Position numbers and translations under genes: made by a program | Source: Methylophaga sulfidovorans | GTDB lineage: Bacteria; Pseudomonadota; Gammaproteobacteria; Nitrosococcales; Methylophagaceae | DNA: 64,000 nucleotides | Direction: 5' to 3' | Assembly (NCBI RefSeq): GCF_900114205.1 | Contig: NZ_FOSH01000001.1 | Coordinates: 124,001-188,000 of the forward strand | Shown here: positions 45,033 through 55,121 of the stretch, piece after piece | Position numbering within the stretch: position 1 is the stretch's first letter | Layout: the number at the start of each line of letters is the position of its first letter | The notes under the pieces: generated by a model | Databases searched by the model: none | What the model was told of the DNA's origin: nothing | The model's input: only the letters and a program-made list of their open reading frames with translations

Positions 45033-46094
45033 ATGTCAATGAAACGCTTAACACATAAAATCCGTGATTTCGGCTGGTCAGTCAGCGACAATTTTGCCGA
45101 TACCACCTCTCGTCAACGTATCATTAAGACCACCGGCGTCATCATAGGTGTGATCGCGTCCATTATGGTGATCCTGATGGTGTGGTGGAGCATCGCTCCC
45201 AGCGAGTTTGACCCCACTGAAAATGCCAGAATCATGGCATCGCAACAGCAACAACAACTGGTTACTGGCTATACATCCACAGCGACGCTCATCACACTGG
45301 CTGAAACACTACTGGATAAACCCGGTGGCTATTTAAGCAATGATGTCATGCCACCATCCGTGTGGATGGACAACATGCCGCGTTGGGAGTTCGGTGTTCT
45401 GGTACAGATTCGTGATTTTTCTCGTGTCTTACGTAATGACATCAGTCGCTCACAGTCACAATCAAGAGAAGATGAGGATTTGGCGCTCGCCGAACCTCAG
45501 TTTAACTTTAATTCCAACTCCTGGTTATTCCCACCCACTGAACGTGAATACCGCGCAGGCATTAAATCCCTTAAATCCTACTTAGCCAGATTAAGCAGTA
45601 ATCAGGATGATGCCCAGTTTTATGCCAGAGCCGACAACTTAGTGGCGTGGTTGTCCGTAGCAGAAAAACGTCTTGGCAGCTTGTCACAACGCTTAACTGC
45701 CAGTGTCGGTCAGGTCCGAATTAATACCGATTTAGCCGGTGATGCCGAAGCATTACAATCAACACCACTAGCTGATGAAGTGGTCACAAAAACACCATGG
45801 AATAAAATCGATGATGTTTTTTTTGAAGCCCGTGGGACAACCTATGCGCTGATTCACCTACTCAAAGCTGTCGAGTATGACTTTAGTGATGTTTTAAGGA
45901 AGAAAAATGCCTTGGTCAGTTTGCGTCAAATCATTCGCGAACTCGAAGCCACACAAGAGCCAGTATTAAGTCCGGTCATTTTGAACGGTAATGGCTTTGG
46001 CTTATTTGCTAATCACTCATTAGTAATGGCCTCTTATGTTTCTCGAGCCAATGCCGCCTTGATTGATTTAAGAGATTTATTAAACAGAGGATAA
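45033..46094 (+). CDS. DUF2333 family membrane-anchored protein
   Basis: Protein of 353 residues with an N-terminal helix near 33-52 and a mostly helical periplasmic part (LAETLLDKPGGYLSNDVMPP, MPRWEFGVLVQIRDFSRVLR) that defines DUF2333. Function unknown. ATGs at 45033 and 45039 are both possible. It is divergent from the Gld-type ABC operon. Confidence 0.87.
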   Translation: MSMKRLTHKIRDFGWSVSDNFADTTSRQRIIKTTGVIIGVIASIMVILMVWWSIAPSEFDPTENARIMASQQQQQLVTGYTSTATLITLAETLLDKPGGYLSNDVMPPSVWMDNMPRWEFGVLVQIRDFSRVLRNDISRSQSQSREDEDLALAEPQFNFNSNSWLFPPTEREYRAGIKSLKSYLARLSSNQDDAQFYARADNLVAWLSVAEKRLGSLSQRLTASVGQVRINTDLAGDAEALQSTPLADEVVTKTPWNKIDDVFFEARGTTYALIHLLKAVEYDFSDVLRKKNALVSLRQIIRELEATQEPVLSPVILNGNGFGLFANHSLVMASYVSRANAALIDLRDLLNRG

Positions 46095-46232
46095 ACTCCC
46101 AAAAAAAGTAAGGCATTTAACCTGCAGAATAAGGCAAATCACCCAACCATACATCGATACAACATCCTATTATTGAATTATCCAGTCCCCGTATAAGGGG
46201 CTGGGAGTTCAGATTGAATGGAGATGTAAATA

Positions 46233-46637
46233 ATGTTTCAACGCAAATCAATTAAACCAGCTGTGATGTCAGTAGCGCTGGTACTTATGTCAGCCACATC
46301 CGTTTTTGCTGATGACAAACCTTATACTGTCACTAATGGCAATGAGCTTGATGCGGCGAGTTATGCTGGCTTCAAACTTTTCAGAAATTTCTGCGCACGC
46401 TGTCATGGCACCTACGGTCAAGGCATGGTAGGACCCAATTTGGCTGAAAGCCTGCATGTTATTTCGAAAGAAGAGTTTTTCAATACCGTAGAGCACGGAA
46501 AAACAGGCACCATCGGTAGTATGCCGGCCTGGTCATCAAATCCAAAAGTCATGAAAGGCAGAGAAGATATTTATAACTATCTCAAAGCCCGGGCAGATGG
46601 CGCGATTGGCGAAGTAAAACCTAAAAAAGCCAAGTAA
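46233..46637 (+). CDS. Small periplasmic c-type cytochrome
   Basis: Protein of 134 residues with a signal peptide ending SVFA-DD and a single haem-binding motif, CARCH, near residue 54. The likely axial Met is in GSMPAW, and the tail is lysine-rich. The fold is cytochrome c class I. In a methylotroph it may accept electrons from a quinoprotein dehydrogenase, but it is 46 kb from xoxF in this window and has no dehydrogenase neighbour. The partner is unknown. Confidence 0.88.
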   Translation: MFQRKSIKPAVMSVALVLMSATSVFADDKPYTVTNGNELDAASYAGFKLFRNFCARCHGTYGQGMVGPNLAESLHVISKEEFFNTVEHGKTGTIGSMPAWSSNPKVMKGREDIYNYLKARADGAIGEVKPKKAK

Positions 46638-46650
46638 AATCAGAAATATA

Positions 46651-46674
46651 TTGAGGGCTGTAAACAGCCCTCAA
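46651..46674. terminator. Hairpin between cytochrome and porin genes
   Basis: TTGAGGGCTG, loop TAAA, CAGCCCTCAA: a perfect 10 bp stem between convergent genes. The tail is AT-rich rather than a pure T tract. Confidence 0.7.
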
Positions 46675-46687
46675 TATTTATCCTATT

Positions 46688-48028
46688 TTAGAAAGCCCAT
46701 TGGCTCCGAACCTGAAATACAGAGGGTTCATCATTATCATTTGGCCCGCCATCGACTTCCAGCACATCTACATAGTTAGCAGAGAAACGTAATGTGGGTG
46801 TTGGGTACCAGTTAACACCATACGTCATGGCATCGGCTTCCTCACCATCAATACCGGCATCACTCAAATCAAGTGAGCTATAGCGTAACGCCAACTCCCA
46901 TGCACCATAACCACCATCACCGACGATTGAGCTTGGTTTCACACCGCCCATAACACCATTTTTGTATTGGCGTGTCTCTCCGGTCAGGATATAACCAGCT
47001 TGCAGATACCAGCCATCAAAGTCCGCATCTTTACCGTTATTACGGTTAACCTTTGTCGTGATGTACTCCCCTTGAACAGAATAGGGACCATGACCAGCTG
47101 CGATTTCGGCACCAATATTGTAATAGTCTGCTACCGAAGTAATATCTCCAGTATCAATGATGCTTACACCTGATACATGTGATTCGGCTTCACTGTCGAA
47201 GCCCACTTTCCCACTATCTCCAGTGTCACGGTAGTTAAGACCCAACCCTAAATGAACAAAATGTACACCGTCGTTAATCGGTGCCCAAGTGCCTCGAGCG
47301 GTTGCCCCCCAGCCTTCATCATCTTGGCCACCTTTATTATTGATGGAATCACCGAATATTCCTGTCGCCCAGGACCAGTGTGTTGTTGCATTACTCGCCA
47401 TAATCCCCATTTTTCTTCCTGAAGAAAAAGCATTAGGCAGCGCACGTTCCATAAACAACGTGTTATTTGCACTGGTCAAATAATCCAAACTGAACGGTGT
47501 TTTAAAATTACCGACGGTGATATCCATTGGCTCAAACCCTGTATAAGCGAGGTAAGCATCGGTAATACCTTTGCCATTTGAACCTGTACTGGCAAAGTCA
47601 TATTCGAGCTTAAAATCCCAGACGTTATACATTGTGCCGGAATAAGAAATCCTTGCGCGGCGGAATTCTGAACCATCACCCATTTCCGGTTGACCACTGT
47701 ATGTAGCCGCATCAGCCTGTAAGCGACCACCTAACTTACTCTCAAACTTGCCGTCACGGGTTTTAACACCAATTCCGCCTTTGACGGTCACTTCAACATC
47801 GGAGGGTTTGGTAGCTTCGGCGAGTTTGGCATCGACTTGTTGTTTTTCTTCTTGTGCCTGAGCCTGATTTTGTTTTAATTCCGCCATAAGTCGACCATAC
47901 TGGTCATCATTGACCATACCGTTTTCATGCAGCATATTAATGAGAGTTTCAATTTCAGACCCCGCATAAGCAGGACCCGATAATGCAGCCAGAATACTCG
48001 CGGCCAACAGGCTTCTTTTTATTATCAT
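46688..48028 (-). CDS. OprP/OprO-type outer-membrane porin
   Basis: About 446 residues from the ATG 48026-48028 (MIIKRSLLAASILAALSGPAYA), which gives a clean signal peptide. A periplasmic coiled coil (about 35-75, Gln/Glu/Lys-rich) precedes a 16-strand-type barrel of the phosphate-selective porin family, ending QWAF. Members trimerise and pass anions. The divergent ModE-like regulator and the mo-cofactor genes nearby raise the idea of an oxyanion such as molybdate, tungstate or phosphate. That is inference. Confidence 0.87.
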   Translation of the reverse strand: MIIKRSLLAASILAALSGPAYAGSEIETLINMLHENGMVNDDQYGRLMAELKQNQAQAQEEKQQVDAKLAEATKPSDVEVTVKGGIGVKTRDGKFESKLGGRLQADAATYSGQPEMGDGSEFRRARISYSGTMYNVWDFKLEYDFASTGSNGKGITDAYLAYTGFEPMDITVGNFKTPFSLDYLTSANNTLFMERALPNAFSSGRKMGIMASNATTHWSWATGIFGDSINNKGGQDDEGWGATARGTWAPINDGVHFVHLGLGLNYRDTGDSGKVGFDSEAESHVSGVSIIDTGDITSVADYYNIGAEIAAGHGPYSVQGEYITTKVNRNNGKDADFDGWYLQAGYILTGETRQYKNGVMGGVKPSSIVGDGGYGAWELALRYSSLDLSDAGIDGEEADAMTYGVNWYPTPTLRFSANYVDVLEVDGGPNDNDEPSVFQVRSQWAF

Positions 48029-48060
48029 GTTGTTCTCCTTGTCTGAATTGCTAAGAAGCA

Positions 48061-48087
48061 TTACATAGCTGCAAAAACAGCTTGTAA
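48061..48087. promoter_or_regulatory. Imperfect inverted repeat, candidate operator
   Basis: TTACATAGCTG, CAAAAA, CAGCTTGTAA: a 10 bp inverted repeat with one extra base. It lies 33 bp upstream of the porin ATG and 67 bp before the divergent ModE-like gene, well placed for a dimeric HTH regulator. Confidence 0.4.
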
Positions 48088-48153
48088 TCCTAGTTAACGG
48101 TTAAAAGGCGTTTATCATGACAGTTTTATTACAACAATTAGCCGATGTGATTA

Positions 48154-49224
48154 ATGGAAATTAAAATTGATTTCCACTGGCAACTGACTCAACACGGAAA
48201 ACCGCATCATATTGATGACATTCTGTTTCAAATGCTCGAAGCCATTCAGCAGGAAGGTTCTTTAAAACAAGCCACTGACAAGCTGGGGGTTTCCTATCGT
48301 TTCGCCTGGGGTTTGTTGAATAAGTGGGAAGCTCTACTTGGGCAGCCCTTGGTTATTCTAGAGCGTGGCCGTGGTGCAAGACTGGCTGTAGTCGGAGAAA
48401 AGTTAATGCATGCCAACCGGCATCTAAGTGCCTCATTTTCTCCAGAACTGGATAACTTTTCCACTGAGTTAAAGCGTGAATTTGAAGCCATTTTGGATCA
48501 TAGCCCACGCGATACATTTAAAATTTTTACCAGTCATGGTCTGGCAGTGGGCGCACTCAAGGAATTAATTGATCAGCAGTCTGACTTTTTATTGGATTTA
48601 CATTTTCATGGCAGCCAGGAAAGCCTGAAAGCACTAAAGGCTGGTGACTGTCATATTGCGGGTTTCCATCTGCCCATCGGTGAGTTACGACGTCATTTAA
48701 TGACCGACTATCTAAAACTGCTTGATGAGAAACAACATCAATTGATTTATGTGGTTCGACGAAATCAAGGGTTGATGGTCCCCAAGGATAATCCCAAACA
48801 GATTAGCGATCTCAGCTCACTTACCGAGGAGGGTGTCACCTTTATCAACCGACAAATGGGCTCCGCCACCCGAACTTTATTTGATCAACTTATCGCAGCG
48901 CACAATATCTCCAGTGATGATATTAAAGGCTACTCACATGAAGAGTTCACACATATGGCCGTTGCTGCCATGGTGGCAAGTGGCGCTGCTGATATAGGGT
49001 TTGGAATCGCCCCTATTGCAGATAAGTTCAATCTGGAATTTATTCCCTTGGTATGGGAACACTACTGTTTGGCTGTACCACAATTATTAGTAGATGACCC
49101 GCGGGTACAGGCAATTATAAGCTTATTAAAAAGTAATGCTTTTTATCGAAAAGTGAAAGATTATAAAGGCTATGACACAGCACGTTCTGGCCAGCTTGTG
49201 AGTTTTGACGAAATATTCGCTTAA
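48154..49224 (+). CDS. ModE-type HTH regulator with periplasmic-binding-like domain
   Basis: Protein of 356 residues. The N-terminal LysR/ModE winged HTH (about 18-95: [39 protein letters not shown]) is joined to a PBP-like domain ([60 protein letters not shown]). This pairing is used by regulators that sense molybdate, tungstate or a molybdopterin-linked ligand. It is divergent from the porin and overlaps the convergent moaC by four bases, next to moaD and moaE, which supports a molybdenum theme. Confidence 0.82.
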   Translation: MEIKIDFHWQLTQHGKPHHIDDILFQMLEAIQQEGSLKQATDKLGVSYRFAWGLLNKWEALLGQPLVILERGRGARLAVVGEKLMHANRHLSASFSPELDNFSTELKREFEAILDHSPRDTFKIFTSHGLAVGALKELIDQQSDFLLDLHFHGSQESLKALKAGDCHIAGFHLPIGELRRHLMTDYLKLLDEKQHQLIYVVRRNQGLMVPKDNPKQISDLSSLTEEGVTFINRQMGSATRTLFDQLIAAHNISSDDIKGYSHEEFTHMAVAAMVASGAADIGFGIAPIADKFNLEFIPLVWEHYCLAVPQLLVDDPRVQAIISLLKSNAFYRKVKDYKGYDTARSGQLVSFDEIFA

Positions 49225-49697
49225 GCTCGCTGCCAATGCCCGCTTTTACCACCGGACTTTTCCAGCAGACGAATATTATTCATGGTCATCCCTTTATCAA
49301 CGGCTTTACACATATCGTAAATGGTCAGCAGGGTAACTTGTACAGCAGTCAGTGCTTCCATTTCCACCCCGGTTTGGCCACTAGTACCCACTGTTGCCCG
49401 GCATTGTATAGATGAGCTGTTGCTATCTAACTCAAAATCAACGGATACCTTACTGAGTGCTAATGGATGACACAATGGCACTAAATCTGCCGTTTTTTTC
49501 GCTGCCATAATGCCGGCAATACGGGCGATTCCTAAAACATCGCCTTTTTTATGCCCGCCCTGTTCTACTAATTTAAATGTCTCAGGTAACATAACGATTG
49601 TGCCCTCAGCAATCGCAACGCGGTCTGTTGTGGCTTTAGCGCCTACATCAACCATATGTGCTTCACCTGCTTGATTAAAATGGGTCAAATCCGTCAT
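49221..49697 (-). CDS. moaC: MoaC, cyclic pyranopterin monophosphate synthase
   Basis: Protein of 158 residues acting with MoaA to make cPMP, the first step of molybdenum cofactor synthesis. Signature stretches are [40 protein letters not shown] and [11 protein letters not shown] (catalytic Asp and Lys). Length matches E. coli MoaC (161). It is divergent from moaD with 47 bp between starts. Confidence 0.96.
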   Translation of the reverse strand: MTDLTHFNQAGEAHMVDVGAKATTDRVAIAEGTIVMLPETFKLVEQGGHKKGDVLGIARIAGIMAAKKTADLVPLCHPLALSKVSVDFELDSNSSSIQCRATVGTSGQTGVEMEALTAVQVTLLTIYDMCKAVDKGMTMNNIRLLEKSGGKSGHWQRA

Positions 49698-49744
49698 CGC
49701 AAATGTTATCCTCTAACTTTAAATTAGCTGAAACGATCAACCAG

Positions 49745-49972
49745 ATGAGTATTCAAGTCAAATTTTTTGCCAGCCTTCGAGAAAAACTCGGTCAATCCGA
49801 TATGGAACTGACTGCGGCTACTACTGCTCAGGATGCCTGGAACCAGGCTACCCAAAATAAACCTGTGCCTGATAATCTGCTTGTCGCTATCAATTTGGAC
49901 TACGCAAAACTCGACACACCATTACAAGATGGTGATGAAGTCGCCTTTTTTCCGCCGGTAACCGGAGGTTAA
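49745..49972 (+). CDS. moaD: MoaD, small subunit of molybdopterin synthase
   Basis: A 75-residue ubiquitin-like protein ending PVTGG, the double-glycine tail that is thiocarboxylated by MoeB to supply sulfur. The ATG at 49745 (MSIQVKFFASLREKLG) fits family length. An upstream TTG frame would add 14 residues with no ribosome site. moaE begins one base after its stop. Confidence 0.94.
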   Translation: MSIQVKFFASLREKLGQSDMELTAATTAQDAWNQATQNKPVPDNLLVAINLDYAKLDTPLQDGDEVAFFPPVTGG

Positions 49973-49973
49973 T

Positions 49974-50411
49974 ATGGCCAGTTGGGTAAGTGACAGTCTC
50001 ATCGAACCATGGCAGCTCATCGCTGAGCAACAAGCAGCGCAAAACATAGAGGGTCAGTATGGTGCGACGGCTAGTTTCATCGGTTCTATGCGGGACTTTA
50101 GTGATCGTACTGATATAAAAAAGATGGTGCTCGAGCATTACCCAGCGATGACTTCCCGCTACCTGGAAAAATTAGAAGATACCGCCCGGCAAAGATGGCC
50201 ACTACTAAACTGCCTGATAGTTCATCGTGTCGGTGAAGTACACCCAGGCGATGCAATTGTCGTCATTGCCTGCTGGTCAGCCCATCGTCGTGCCGCACTG
50301 GATGCCTGTGACTGGTTAATTGAAGAATTAAAATACAAAGCGCCGTTCTGGAAAAAAGAGTTTACAGACGACGGCGGACATTGGGTTAGCGGCAATACCG
50401 ACGGACATTAA
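49974..50411 (+). CDS. moaE: MoaE, large subunit of molybdopterin synthase
   Basis: Protein of 145 residues that converts cPMP to molybdopterin with MoaD. VRDF-like SFIGSMRDF, LEHYPAMTSRYLE, HRVGEVHPGDAIVVIA, and the catalytic lysine in LKYKAPFWKKE are visible. It is coupled to moaD. Confidence 0.95.
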   Translation: MASWVSDSLIEPWQLIAEQQAAQNIEGQYGATASFIGSMRDFSDRTDIKKMVLEHYPAMTSRYLEKLEDTARQRWPLLNCLIVHRVGEVHPGDAIVVIACWSAHRRAALDACDWLIEELKYKAPFWKKEFTDDGGHWVSGNTDGH

Positions 50412-50427
50412 TCTCAAGGATAGTCAC

Positions 50428-50823
50428 ATGATTACTGCACTCTATGCCAGCCTCTGCGCCTTACTGATTGTCAAACTATCCCTCGGCGTTATCGCAGTCC
50501 GTCGTCAACGTAAAATTAGATTAGGCGATGGTGGTGATGAAGAATTACAAGCAGCCATTCGTGCTCAAGGTAATGCCACTGAATATATTCCTATCACCTT
50601 AATTTTGATGTTTCTGTTGGAAAATATTGTTGTCTATAACTGGATAATTCATCTTGCCGGCATCACATTACTGACCGGCAGAATCATCCATGCAATTGGT
50701 ATTAAAAACAATGATCTGAAAAAGCGTGTTCTCGGAATGAAAATCACGCTTTACCTGATTATTGCTTTATCCATATTAAATATTGTCTATTTTGCTTTAG
50801 CCTATTTAATGCCGCTCAATTGA
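50428..50823 (+). CDS. MAPEG family membrane protein
   Basis: Protein of 131 residues with four membrane helices. The family motif is R-A-x-G-N-A-x-E-Y (IRAQGNATEYIP), preceded by RQRKIRLGDGG. MAPEG proteins include glutathione-using enzymes, and bacterial members are mostly uncharacterised. It follows moaE by 17 bp and may be co-transcribed by chance. The convergent ubiD ends two bases away. Confidence 0.88.
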   Translation: MITALYASLCALLIVKLSLGVIAVRRQRKIRLGDGGDEELQAAIRAQGNATEYIPITLILMFLLENIVVYNWIIHLAGITLLTGRIIHAIGIKNNDLKKRVLGMKITLYLIIALSILNIVYFALAYLMPLN

Positions 50824-50825
50824 CG

Positions 50826-52298
50826 TTAATTACTGTCCAAACCCAGCTCATCCCAGATAGCATCAATGCGCTTGACGACCTCAGCATCACGTACAATCGG
50901 CCGTCCCCATTCTCTATCGGTTTCACCCGGGAGTTTATTGGTGGCATCCATGCCCATTTTCGAACCCAGTCCCGAGACCGGCGAAGCAAAGTCTAAGTAA
51001 TCAATCGGCGTATTTTCCACCAGCGTGGTATCCCGCGCAGGATCCATACGAGTAGTGATAGCCCAAATCACATCTTTCCAGTCACGTACGTTGACATCAT
51101 CATCCACTACAATCACAAATTTGGTATACATAAACTGGCGCAGAAATGACCATACCCCCATCATCACGCGTTTAGCATGACCCGGATACTGCTTTTTCAT
51201 ACTGACCACTGCCATTCGATAAGAACAGCCTTCTGGTGGTAAGTAGAAGTCGACAATTTCTGGAAATTGTTTTTGTAATATCGGCACAAACACTTCATTT
51301 AAGGCAACACCAAGAATTGCCGGTTCGTCTGGTGGGCGACCAGTATAGGTACTGTGGTAAATCGGATTCTGGCGTTGTGTAATTCGTTCGATAGTAAACA
51401 CAGGAAATGTATCGACTTCATTATAATAGCCAGTGTGATCACCATACGGCCCTTCCGGTGCCATATCGTCTGGATAAATAAAACCTTCAAGCACGATTTC
51501 TGCGTTAGCTGGCACCTGTAAGTCGTTACCCATACATTTCACTAATTCGGTTTTGCTACCGCGTAATAATCCCGCAAACGCATATTCAGACAAAGTATCA
51601 GGTACAGGCGTCACCGCCCCTAAAATGGTGGCAGGATCACAGCCCAACACTACGCTGATAGGAAATGGCTGACCTGGGTGCGTCTGCTGCCATTCTTTAA
51701 AATCCAGAGCACCACCACGATGTGATAACCAACGCATAATCACCCGATTTTTACCGATGACTTGCTGGCGATAAATCCCCAGATTCTGCCGTTCTTTGTG
51801 CGGACCTTTGGTTACTACCAGTCCCCAGGTGATTAAAGGCGCAGCATCTTCTGGCCAACATAGTTGGATTGGATACTTAGCCAAATCAATATCATCACCT
51901 TCTAGCACCTGTTCCTGACAGGCCGCTTTTTTGACTACCTTAGGTGACATGGTCAGCACTTTTTTAAAGATGGGGAGTTTCTCCCATGCGTCCTTCATGC
52001 CTTTGGGCGGTTCAGGTTCTTTCAGAAAAGCGAGTAATTTACCGATTTCACGTAAGGCCTCAACAGTATCTTCGCCCATCCCCATTGCTACACGTCTGGG
52101 TGTGCCAAACAGGTTCAGTAACGCAGGTACGTTTGATCCTTTTGGATTTTCAAACAGTAATGCCGGACCACCAGCACGTAACACGCGGTCAGCAATTTCC
52201 GTCATCTCCAACGCAGGATCGACCTCTGTTTTAATCCGTTTTAATTCACCCTGTTGCTCCAGGCCATTAATAAAGTCACGTAAATCGGTGTATTTCAT
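50826..52298 (-). CDS. ubiD: UbiD, 4-hydroxy-3-polyprenylbenzoate decarboxylase
   Basis: Protein of 490 residues, the length of E. coli UbiD (497). It removes the carboxyl group in ubiquinone synthesis using prenylated FMN from UbiX. Typical stretches: [20 protein letters not shown], the catalytic E-x-R-E-type region around [12 protein letters not shown], and [13 protein letters not shown]. No ubiX is adjacent. Confidence 0.95.
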   Translation of the reverse strand: MKYTDLRDFINGLEQQGELKRIKTEVDPALEMTEIADRVLRAGGPALLFENPKGSNVPALLNLFGTPRRVAMGMGEDTVEALREIGKLLAFLKEPEPPKGMKDAWEKLPIFKKVLTMSPKVVKKAACQEQVLEGDDIDLAKYPIQLCWPEDAAPLITWGLVVTKGPHKERQNLGIYRQQVIGKNRVIMRWLSHRGGALDFKEWQQTHPGQPFPISVVLGCDPATILGAVTPVPDTLSEYAFAGLLRGSKTELVKCMGNDLQVPANAEIVLEGFIYPDDMAPEGPYGDHTGYYNEVDTFPVFTIERITQRQNPIYHSTYTGRPPDEPAILGVALNEVFVPILQKQFPEIVDFYLPPEGCSYRMAVVSMKKQYPGHAKRVMMGVWSFLRQFMYTKFVIVVDDDVNVRDWKDVIWAITTRMDPARDTTLVENTPIDYLDFASPVSGLGSKMGMDATNKLPGETDREWGRPIVRDAEVVKRIDAIWDELGLDSN

Positions 52299-52445
52299 TT
52301 GTTATATAGGGGCTCAGTTAAAAATGTGAGAACAGACAGTATTCTGTAATAGCAAATCTACTTCTTACTTTAGCACTCAAGAGGGTTGATTGGCTGATTG
52401 AAGGGTTTGTCTTTGTCATTTTGACCGTTGATTTCTATCATTGTC

Positions 52446-53339
52446 TTAAGCAAATAGCGCATTACTGGCTCTTTTAATAAGCTCTTTCAGGATAGGCGGG
52501 TTGACTCTTTTTTCGACATAAATAGCATAAAACTCTTCTATAATTTCATCTGTTTTACCAATCGCAATTACATTATTTTCTTGCTCAACCTCATGTTCAA
52601 TAACCGAAGGCGCGTTAAAAACGCCAACACCTTCCTGACCAAAAGCTTTCATCAAAGCACTATCATCGAATTCGGCAATAATACGCGGTTTTATATGGTG
52701 CTTTGTCAACCATTGCTCAATATGTGAACTCAATTCATTATGTGTGTTTGGCAACAACATTGGTGCATTATTCAAACATTCGGGGAAAGGACCTTTAAGC
52801 TGCGCTTTCAACTCAGGTGTTGCAAAGAAACTCATCGAGGACTGTCCGAGTTTATGGCTAACACCTCTCATGCTTACCGTTTCAGGAATGGCACGGTCTG
52901 CAATAACTAAATCTAAACGATGTAAGGTTAACTCGGCTAATAAACTATCTAGATCAGCTTCTCGACAATCCAACCTTATAGATTGTTCATCAGTTAGAGC
53001 GGGCAATAAAATTTGATGGGTAATTGATTTTGCTAAAACATCAACAATACCTACTTTTAATAATTGAGGGCGAACAGCGGGTAGATCCAGCAACATCTGC
53101 TCTAGCTCATTTCCAAGTGAGAAGATCTCATCCGCATAACTCATCACTTGATTTCCCACCTCTGATAATTCTAGGCTTCGACCCACCTTATTAAACAGTT
53201 TCACACTGTAATATTCTTCTAACAGGCTCAACTGCCCACTAATAGTTTGGGGGGTTAAATGTAGTCTTTGGCTAGCCTTGGTCACACTCCCTTCTTTAGC
53301 CACTGTCCAGAAATAATGCAGATGCTTGTAATTCATCAT
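52446..53339 (-). CDS. LysR-family regulator, NhaR-like
   Basis: About 297 residues. An N-terminal LysR HTH (MNYKHLHYFWTVAKEGSVTK, then LHLTPQTISGQLSLLEE) is followed by a substrate-binding domain. The HTH wording and the C-terminal part (FGQEGVGVFNAPSVIE, IEEFYAIYVEKR) fit the NhaR branch, which activates Na+/H+ antiporter and biofilm genes in response to sodium. No antiporter is adjacent. Two tandem ATGs (53339 and 53336) are possible. Confidence 0.85.
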   Translation of the reverse strand: MMNYKHLHYFWTVAKEGSVTKASQRLHLTPQTISGQLSLLEEYYSVKLFNKVGRSLELSEVGNQVMSYADEIFSLGNELEQMLLDLPAVRPQLLKVGIVDVLAKSITHQILLPALTDEQSIRLDCREADLDSLLAELTLHRLDLVIADRAIPETVSMRGVSHKLGQSSMSFFATPELKAQLKGPFPECLNNAPMLLPNTHNELSSHIEQWLTKHHIKPRIIAEFDDSALMKAFGQEGVGVFNAPSVIEHEVEQENNVIAIGKTDEIIEEFYAIYVEKRVNPPILKELIKRASNALFA

Positions 53340-53443
53340 GAACAACCCTTCGTATTTTACGAACTATCCACCAATAAAATTCGAATTTTATTACATATCT
53401 AATGACATTAATATACGAGCATGACTTTCAAAAGGAGAACATC

Positions 53444-53791
53444 ATGCAAATTGATATCCAAGCACGGTCATTTAAATTAACAGCATCTCTGAAAAAGTAT
53501 GTTGAAAAAAAACTCAAGATATCTCTCTCTGGCTGTCAGGATCGTCTACGCCGAGTTGTAATACGTTTATCAGATATTAATGGGCCAAAAGGTGGCGAAG
53601 ATAAACTCTGTCATATTCAAGTGGTGTTACCTGGTATGCCGGATGTAATTATCGAAGATACAGAAAATGATATGTACGCAGCGATTAACAAGGCCTCCGA
53701 TAGAGTAAACACCGTGGTGACTCGTAAACTCTCTCGAAAAAAGTTAAAAGCTAGACATAGTCAACCTTTACGCCGTCATATAACGGCTTAG
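53444..53791 (+). CDS. hpf: Ribosome hibernation promoting factor (HPF/RaiA family)
   Basis: Protein of 115 residues with the S30AE fold (MQIDIQARSFKLTASLKKYV, EDTENDMYAAINKASDRV) and a basic tail. It binds between the ribosome subunits and shuts down translation in stationary phase. The ATG at 53444 has a strong AAAGGAG site; the longer frame from 53402 is not needed. It is a short-form HPF, without the long C-terminal domain. Confidence 0.88.
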   Translation: MQIDIQARSFKLTASLKKYVEKKLKISLSGCQDRLRRVVIRLSDINGPKGGEDKLCHIQVVLPGMPDVIIEDTENDMYAAINKASDRVNTVVTRKLSRKKLKARHSQPLRRHITA

Positions 53792-53808
53792 ATTTACTAA
53801 AGGAAAAG

Positions 53809-54483
53809 ATGATGGACACAACTAATAAGCTTTATTCCAGCCAACAACAGCTTGCCACTTTAGCAACTAATAAGGTCATTCGTAATACCTATCTGTTGCT
53901 ATCGATGACGCTGTTATTTAGCGCATTAACGGCTGGCATATCGATGAGTCTTAATTTGCCCCATCCCGGCATGATTCTGACTTTAGTCGGATATTTTGGC
54001 TTACTATTTTTAACGCATAAGTTTCGTAATAGCACGGCTGGTTTAGTCTCAGTTTTTGCTCTAACAGGCTTTATGGGATTCACCTTAGGTCCAATTTTGA
54101 GTAGCTACTTATCACTGCCAAATGGTGGACAAATCGTAATGAATGCCATGGGTATTACGGGTGCCATGTTTATCGGTTTATCGGTTTATGCAATACAAAC
54201 CCGCAAAGATTTTAGCTTTATGGGCAGCTTCTTGATGGTGGGCATTTTAGTCGGTTTTGTCGCTGCTCTGGGAGCCATGTTCTTCGAAATGCCAGGCTTA
54301 TCCTTAGCTGTATCAGCGATGTTTGTTCTACTTATGGCTGGTCTGATTTTATACGAAACCAGTAATATTATTAACGGTGGTGAAACAAACTACATTATGG
54401 CAACCGTCACTTTATATGTATCCATCTTTAATTTATTTACCAGTTTACTTCATCTACTTGGTGCAATGAGCAGCAACGATTAA
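53809..54483 (+). CDS. BAX inhibitor-1 family membrane protein (YccA/YbhL-like)
   Basis: Protein of 224 residues with seven membrane helices and the family's opening (NKVIRNTYLLLSMTLLFSAL) and end (TLYVSIFNLFTSLLHLLG). Bacterial members include YccA, a modulator of FtsH, and YetJ, a pH-dependent calcium leak channel. It is 17 bp downstream of hpf. A terminator follows. Confidence 0.9.
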   Translation: MMDTTNKLYSSQQQLATLATNKVIRNTYLLLSMTLLFSALTAGISMSLNLPHPGMILTLVGYFGLLFLTHKFRNSTAGLVSVFALTGFMGFTLGPILSSYLSLPNGGQIVMNAMGITGAMFIGLSVYAIQTRKDFSFMGSFLMVGILVGFVAALGAMFFEMPGLSLAVSAMFVLLMAGLILYETSNIINGGETNYIMATVTLYVSIFNLFTSLLHLLGAMSSND

Positions 54484-54501
54484 AGAGAACTATGGGAGAT
54501 G

Positions 54502-54530
54502 AGATGAGGGGCGAAAATTGCTCCTCATCT
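54502..54530 (+). terminator. Terminator after the BAX inhibitor-like gene
   Basis: AGATGAGGGGC, loop, GCTCCTCATCT followed by TTATTT. Confidence 0.75.
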
Positions 54531-54679
54531 TTATTTAAAACTATAACTCAGCGTTTATGCGTTCTATTGCATTCCTAATTAGAACATCTGCAAGCTCATA
54601 TTTAGATTGAAAAATATAGCAAACCACCCCAATATAGCTATGGAATAAGATTTATGATTACCGTCCGTTGGAGATTGTT

Positions 54680-54946
54680 ATGGCTGGAGGATGGTCCCGA
54701 GACGGGGCAGTACAAGATCAAATAGATGCCAGTGTTGATGATGCGATACAGCAAGCTCGTTCACGTTTACCACAAGGCGAAAGTCTGACGCACTGTGAGG
54801 AATGTGATGCTGAAATTCCTGAAGGTCGACGTAAAGCTATTCCCGGCGTTTACCTGTGCGTGAAATGCCAGCAGGAAATAGATAATGAAAATAAAGCAGC
54901 CGGTATGTTTAATCGTCGGGGCAGCAAAGATAGTCAACTACGCTGA
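54680..54946 (+). CDS. DksA/TraR-type zinc-finger protein (YbiI-like)
   Basis: Protein of 88 residues with a four-cysteine zinc finger (CEECDAEIPEGRR, then CVKCQQEID) and the family start MAGGWSRDGAVQDQID. It lacks the long coiled coil of DksA, so it may not act on RNA polymerase in the same way. The ATG at 54680 follows GGAG at seven bases. The upstream TTG start would only add four residues. Confidence 0.9.
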   Translation: MAGGWSRDGAVQDQIDASVDDAIQQARSRLPQGESLTHCEECDAEIPEGRRKAIPGVYLCVKCQQEIDNENKAAGMFNRRGSKDSQLR

Positions 54947-54966
54947 GTTCAAACACAGCTACTTTA

Positions 54967-54992
54967 TAAAAAGGGGCTCCGGCCCTTTTTTA
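54967..54992 (+). terminator. Terminator after the DksA-like gene
   Basis: AAAAAGGGGC, short loop, GGCCCTTTTTT, about 20 bp after the stop. Confidence 0.8.
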
Positions 54993-55121
54993 ATGTCTGT
55001 GAACATTGAGTTTTTCTTACTATTTCAATTGTCACAAAACTGTCACACTCCTCACGCATAATCATAATATTTTGATATCAGCGCTATTTAGTTCTTTTTC
55101 AGTCACCTTATGGAGTTGACA

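Noticed and set aside
46233-46637. Calling the cytochrome XoxG, the partner of XoxF
   Set aside because: The haem motif alone does not separate it from other small cytochromes, and it is far from xoxF.
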